A DNA stretch of 18,566 nucleotides from CAZQEZ01 sp964592475 (GTDB taxonomy: Bacteria; Bacteroidota; Bacteroidia; Cytophagales; Cyclobacteriaceae), in contig CAZQEZ010000085.1 of NCBI GenBank assembly GCA_964592475.1, forward strand, positions 1 through 18,566, read 5' to 3'. This document shows positions 16,597-18,566 of the stretch, in pieces (within the stretch, counting starts at the first letter, position 1; every line of letters starts with the position of its first letter). The position numbers were made by a program, and so were the translations under genes. The notes beneath the pieces were generated by a model. It was not told the origin of the DNA, ran no database searches, and worked only from the letters and a program-made list of their open reading frames with translations.

Positions 16597-16639
16597 TACA
16601 AAAGGGAATTGGTAAAAAACTTATTCCCTTTTGTATTAC
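16593..16639 (+). terminator. Terminator hairpin overlapping the glnS stop codon
   Basis: GTAATACAAAAGGGAAT (16593-16609) is perfectly complementary to 16623-16639, giving a 17-bp stem with a 13-nt loop. The stem's left arm contains the glnS stop codon, and TATTTTTAATAACC follows on the 3' side. Confidence 0.8.
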
Positions 16640-16897
16640 GTATTTTTAATAACCTTTATCCACACAATTAATGTTTTACTTGGTCTAAAGCTGAAATTTC
16701 TGCTTTGTTTCCTCTCTGTGAATTCCTCTGTGATTCTCCGTGGTTGATAAGCATATTTCACAATAAATCATTTAGAGCCACTTTTATTTCACCTGGTTCT
16801 AAAATTAGTTTATTTTATGCTTTAAGCTTAAACAAATATCTTTATAATTCATTAAGATTATACAACATTTTTTTATTTCAAAACTAATTTTTTTAAT
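16597..16897. other. Intergenic region between glnS and the HtrA-like gene
   Basis: It holds the glnS terminator, the inverted copy of the 34-nt repeat (16712-16745) and then A+T-rich sequence running to the next ATG. TATCTTTA near 16836 approaches the -7 consensus but lacks the final G, so no promoter for the next gene can be called with confidence. Confidence 0.55.
16712..16745 (-). repeat. 34-nt dispersed repeat, copy 2 (inverted)
   Basis: Exact reverse complement of 17-50. Read on the plus strand it starts with two imperfect 12-nt words (CTCTGTGAATTC, CTCTGTGATTCT) and ends in CCGTGGTT. It lies in the glnS-protease spacer outside any gene. Confidence 0.8.
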
Positions 16898-18421
16898 ATG
16901 AGAACCTGGAATATATTCGCCATATTTATAATATTTTCTTTTTATACGGCTTGTAACAGCCAAGATAGAAATTATCAGGCAACCAATGGTGGTGCTCAAT
17001 CGGAGTTGACAACCTTTGAGCAAAAGCAAATGCAAGCCAGAGCATCTGCTAATGATGATGATGATGTAGTTGTTGATGTACCTGCGCAACTCAATTTTAC
17101 CCCTGCAGCTCGAAAAGTAAGACCGGCAGTAGTACACATTATTGCCGAAATGTCTGCTTCTCCACAACAAAGAGGCGGAAGAAGTCCTTTAGAGGGTTTG
17201 CCCGAGCCCTTTCGTCGATTTTTTGATATGCCTCGAGGTCCTCAGCAGCAACCGCGGCCCAGGCAAGGCTCCGGTTCAGGAGTTATTATTTCAGAAGATG
17301 GTTATATTGTTAGCAATAATCACGTAGTTGGTGATGCTACTAAAATACGGGTAGTAACTTTTGATAATCAGTACTTTGATGCCAAAATAATAGGTACAGA
17401 CCCTACCACCGATTTGGCCTTAATAAAAGTAGAGGCAGAAGATAATCTTGATTTTATCCCCTTTGGTGAAATGGAGGAAGTAGAAATTGGTGATTGGGTA
17501 CTTGCAGTGGGTAACCCATTTAATTTAACGTCTACAGTAACAGCAGGTATTGTAAGTGCAACTTCCAGAAGTATAAATATATTGAGAGAGCAAGCAGCGA
17601 TCGAAGCTTTCATACAAACTGACGCAGCAGTAAACCCTGGTAATAGTGGGGGTGCACTGGTCAACTTACGGGGTGAATTAATTGGAATAAACACTGCAAT
17701 TGCTTCTCCTACCGGAGCTTTTGCAGGCTATTCATTTGCCGTGCCTATTGATATTACTGAGAAAGTGGTAAATGACCTGCTCAACTATGGCGTAGTACAA
17801 AGAGGTTACCTTGGTGTGTTTATTCGCCCTATTAACCAACAATTGTTAGAAGAGGAAGATTTGGATGTTTCGCAAGGTGCTTATGTAGATAGCCTGGTGC
17901 AAGATGGAGCCGCTAAAACAGCGGGCATTCAGACAGGCGATATAATTGTAGAAATTAATGATAAAAATATACAAACCACGTCTGATTTACTATCTGCTAT
18001 TGCACAACAAAGACCGGGCGATGAAGTTGAAGTAACCGTGATAAGAGATGGAAATAGGAGGGATTTAAGTGTCGAGCTAAAAAATCAACAAGGTGGAACA
18101 GGAATAATTGAGGAAGAAGCAGTAAGTGCCATCCAACAATTAGGTATAGATATTTCAAATGCTCCGCAAGTGCAATTGCAGTCATTAGGCATAGATGGAG
18201 GAGTACAAGTAATGAAGATCAGCCGAGGAGGGATTATTGGAAATTCTACCCGAATGATGGAAGGTTTTATTATAACACAAGTTGATAAAGACGAAATTAT
18301 TGATGTAGAGGATTTTAAGCAAGCTGTTACTGATAAAACCGGTGAAGGTGTGATGGTAACCGGATATTATCCCGGACAAACACAAAAATACTATTATGCA
18401 TTTGCAGTGCCTGGCAGTTAA
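16898..18421 (+). CDS. HtrA/Deg-family serine protease with two PDZ domains, lipoprotein
   Basis: This 507-aa periplasmic quality-control protease degrades or refolds misfolded envelope proteins. The signal peptide ends in YTA-Cys19, so it is probably lipid-anchored, unlike E. coli DegP. An acidic run (DDDD at 53-56) and a Pro/Gln/Arg/Gly-rich loop (about 88-128) precede and interrupt the start of the trypsin-like domain. The triad is His142 (SNNHVVGDA), Asp172 (TDLALIKV) and Ser250 (NPGNSGGAL). PDZ1 covers about 295-395 (YLGVFIRPI at its start) and PDZ2 about 410-500. PDZ2 has IDGGVQVMKIS and ends close to the C terminus. It lies 300 bases downstream of glnS with no shared operon. An upstream-extended start is not available in frame, and the signal peptide supports the ATG chosen. 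DegP, DegQ or DegS cannot be distinguished with certainty. Confidence 0.94.
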   Translation: MRTWNIFAIFIIFSFYTACNSQDRNYQATNGGAQSELTTFEQKQMQARASANDDDDVVVDVPAQLNFTPAARKVRPAVVHIIAEMSASPQQRGGRSPLEGLPEPFRRFFDMPRGPQQQPRPRQGSGSGVIISEDGYIVSNNHVVGDATKIRVVTFDNQYFDAKIIGTDPTTDLALIKVEAEDNLDFIPFGEMEEVEIGDWVLAVGNPFNLTSTVTAGIVSATSRSINILREQAAIEAFIQTDAAVNPGNSGGALVNLRGELIGINTAIASPTGAFAGYSFAVPIDITEKVVNDLLNYGVVQRGYLGVFIRPINQQLLEEEDLDVSQGAYVDSLVQDGAAKTAGIQTGDIIVEINDKNIQTTSDLLSAIAQQRPGDEVEVTVIRDGNRRDLSVELKNQQGGTGIIEEEAVSAIQQLGIDISNAPQVQLQSLGIDGGVQVMKISRGGIIGNSTRMMEGFIITQVDKDEIIDVEDFKQAVTDKTGEGVMVTGYYPGQTQKYYYAFAVPGS

Positions 18422-18517
18422 AAAATAAATACTGAAGTTTCGCACCTTAAAAATTAAAATAAAATCCATTAAATCCCTCCCGAAGCCAAGCCTCGGGAAG
18501 AGGGGCGGAGAAAGGGG

Positions 18518-18566
18518 CATAGCCGTCAACCTAAGACTTATGAAGGCCCGAAGGGTCGAAATCAAT
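18518..18566 (-). repeat. 49-nt dispersed repeat, copy 2, cut by the window end
   Basis: Reverse complement of 408-456 with one mismatch. It follows the HtrA-like gene after about 100 bases that include a 6-bp stem TCCCGA/TCGGGA (18478-18483 with 18493-18498) in an unusually G+C-rich patch. There is no T-run after that stem, so it may belong to the repeat element rather than being a terminator. Confidence 0.8.

Noticed and set aside
1..18566. CRISPR array, tRNA or rRNA genes, integrase or insertion sequence
   Set aside because: No regularly spaced repeats, tRNA-like T-loop words or transposase/integrase reading frames were seen on either strand.

Overview
The window looks like chromosomal DNA of a member of the Bacteroidota, most likely a Cytophagales-type free-living or marine bacterium. 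The evidence is A+T-rich DNA, -7 promoter elements of the TAnnTTTG type, many short lipoprotein signal peptides (DctP, the DUF1080 protein, the HtrA-like protease), and gene families typical of the phylum. This placement is inferred from protein character and promoter type, not from a marker-gene search.

Layout. Positions 1-600 hold no convincing gene but carry dispersed repeats and a perfect 16-bp hairpin. A small minus-strand gene (601-933) encodes a protein that looks like a GIY-YIG fold with its catalytic residues replaced. Positions 1037-7254 are a tight minus-strand hexuronate operon, transcribed in the order tagaturonate epimerase (uxaE), glucuronate/galacturonate isomerase (uxaC), KDPG aldolase, then the three parts of a TRAP transporter (dctP, dctQ, dctM). 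Uptake by DctPQM, isomerisation by UxaC and epimerisation of tagaturonate to fructuronate by UxaE feed the route to KDPG, which the aldolase splits. The middle steps (UxuB, UxuA, KdgK) are not in the window. A Bacteroidota-type promoter with a LacI-like palindrome just downstream of its -7 element lies in front of uxaE.

Divergent from this operon is a large secreted S9-family serine peptidase (7525-10326), closed by a 20-bp terminator hairpin. Next comes a decayed two-gene cassette: an AAA/ABC-type ATPase interrupted by one in-frame stop (10413-11792), followed two bases later by a broken DUF4276/TOPRIM-like partner that has lost its middle and suffered frameshifts (11795-12247). This looks like a dead defence-type or DNA-metabolism module. 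It is the most unusual part of the window, together with the degenerate GIY-YIG protein.

The right part holds a DUF1080 lipoprotein and a luciferase-like flavin oxidoreductase (both minus strand), an orphan membrane-anchored 151-aa protein, glutaminyl-tRNA synthetase with a strong terminator, and an HtrA/Deg-family lipoprotein protease with two PDZ domains. Two different intergenic repeats from the left end (34 nt and 49 nt) recur in inverted orientation at 16712-16745 and at the right edge 18518-18566. No tRNA, rRNA, CRISPR array, intact insertion sequence or integrase was seen.
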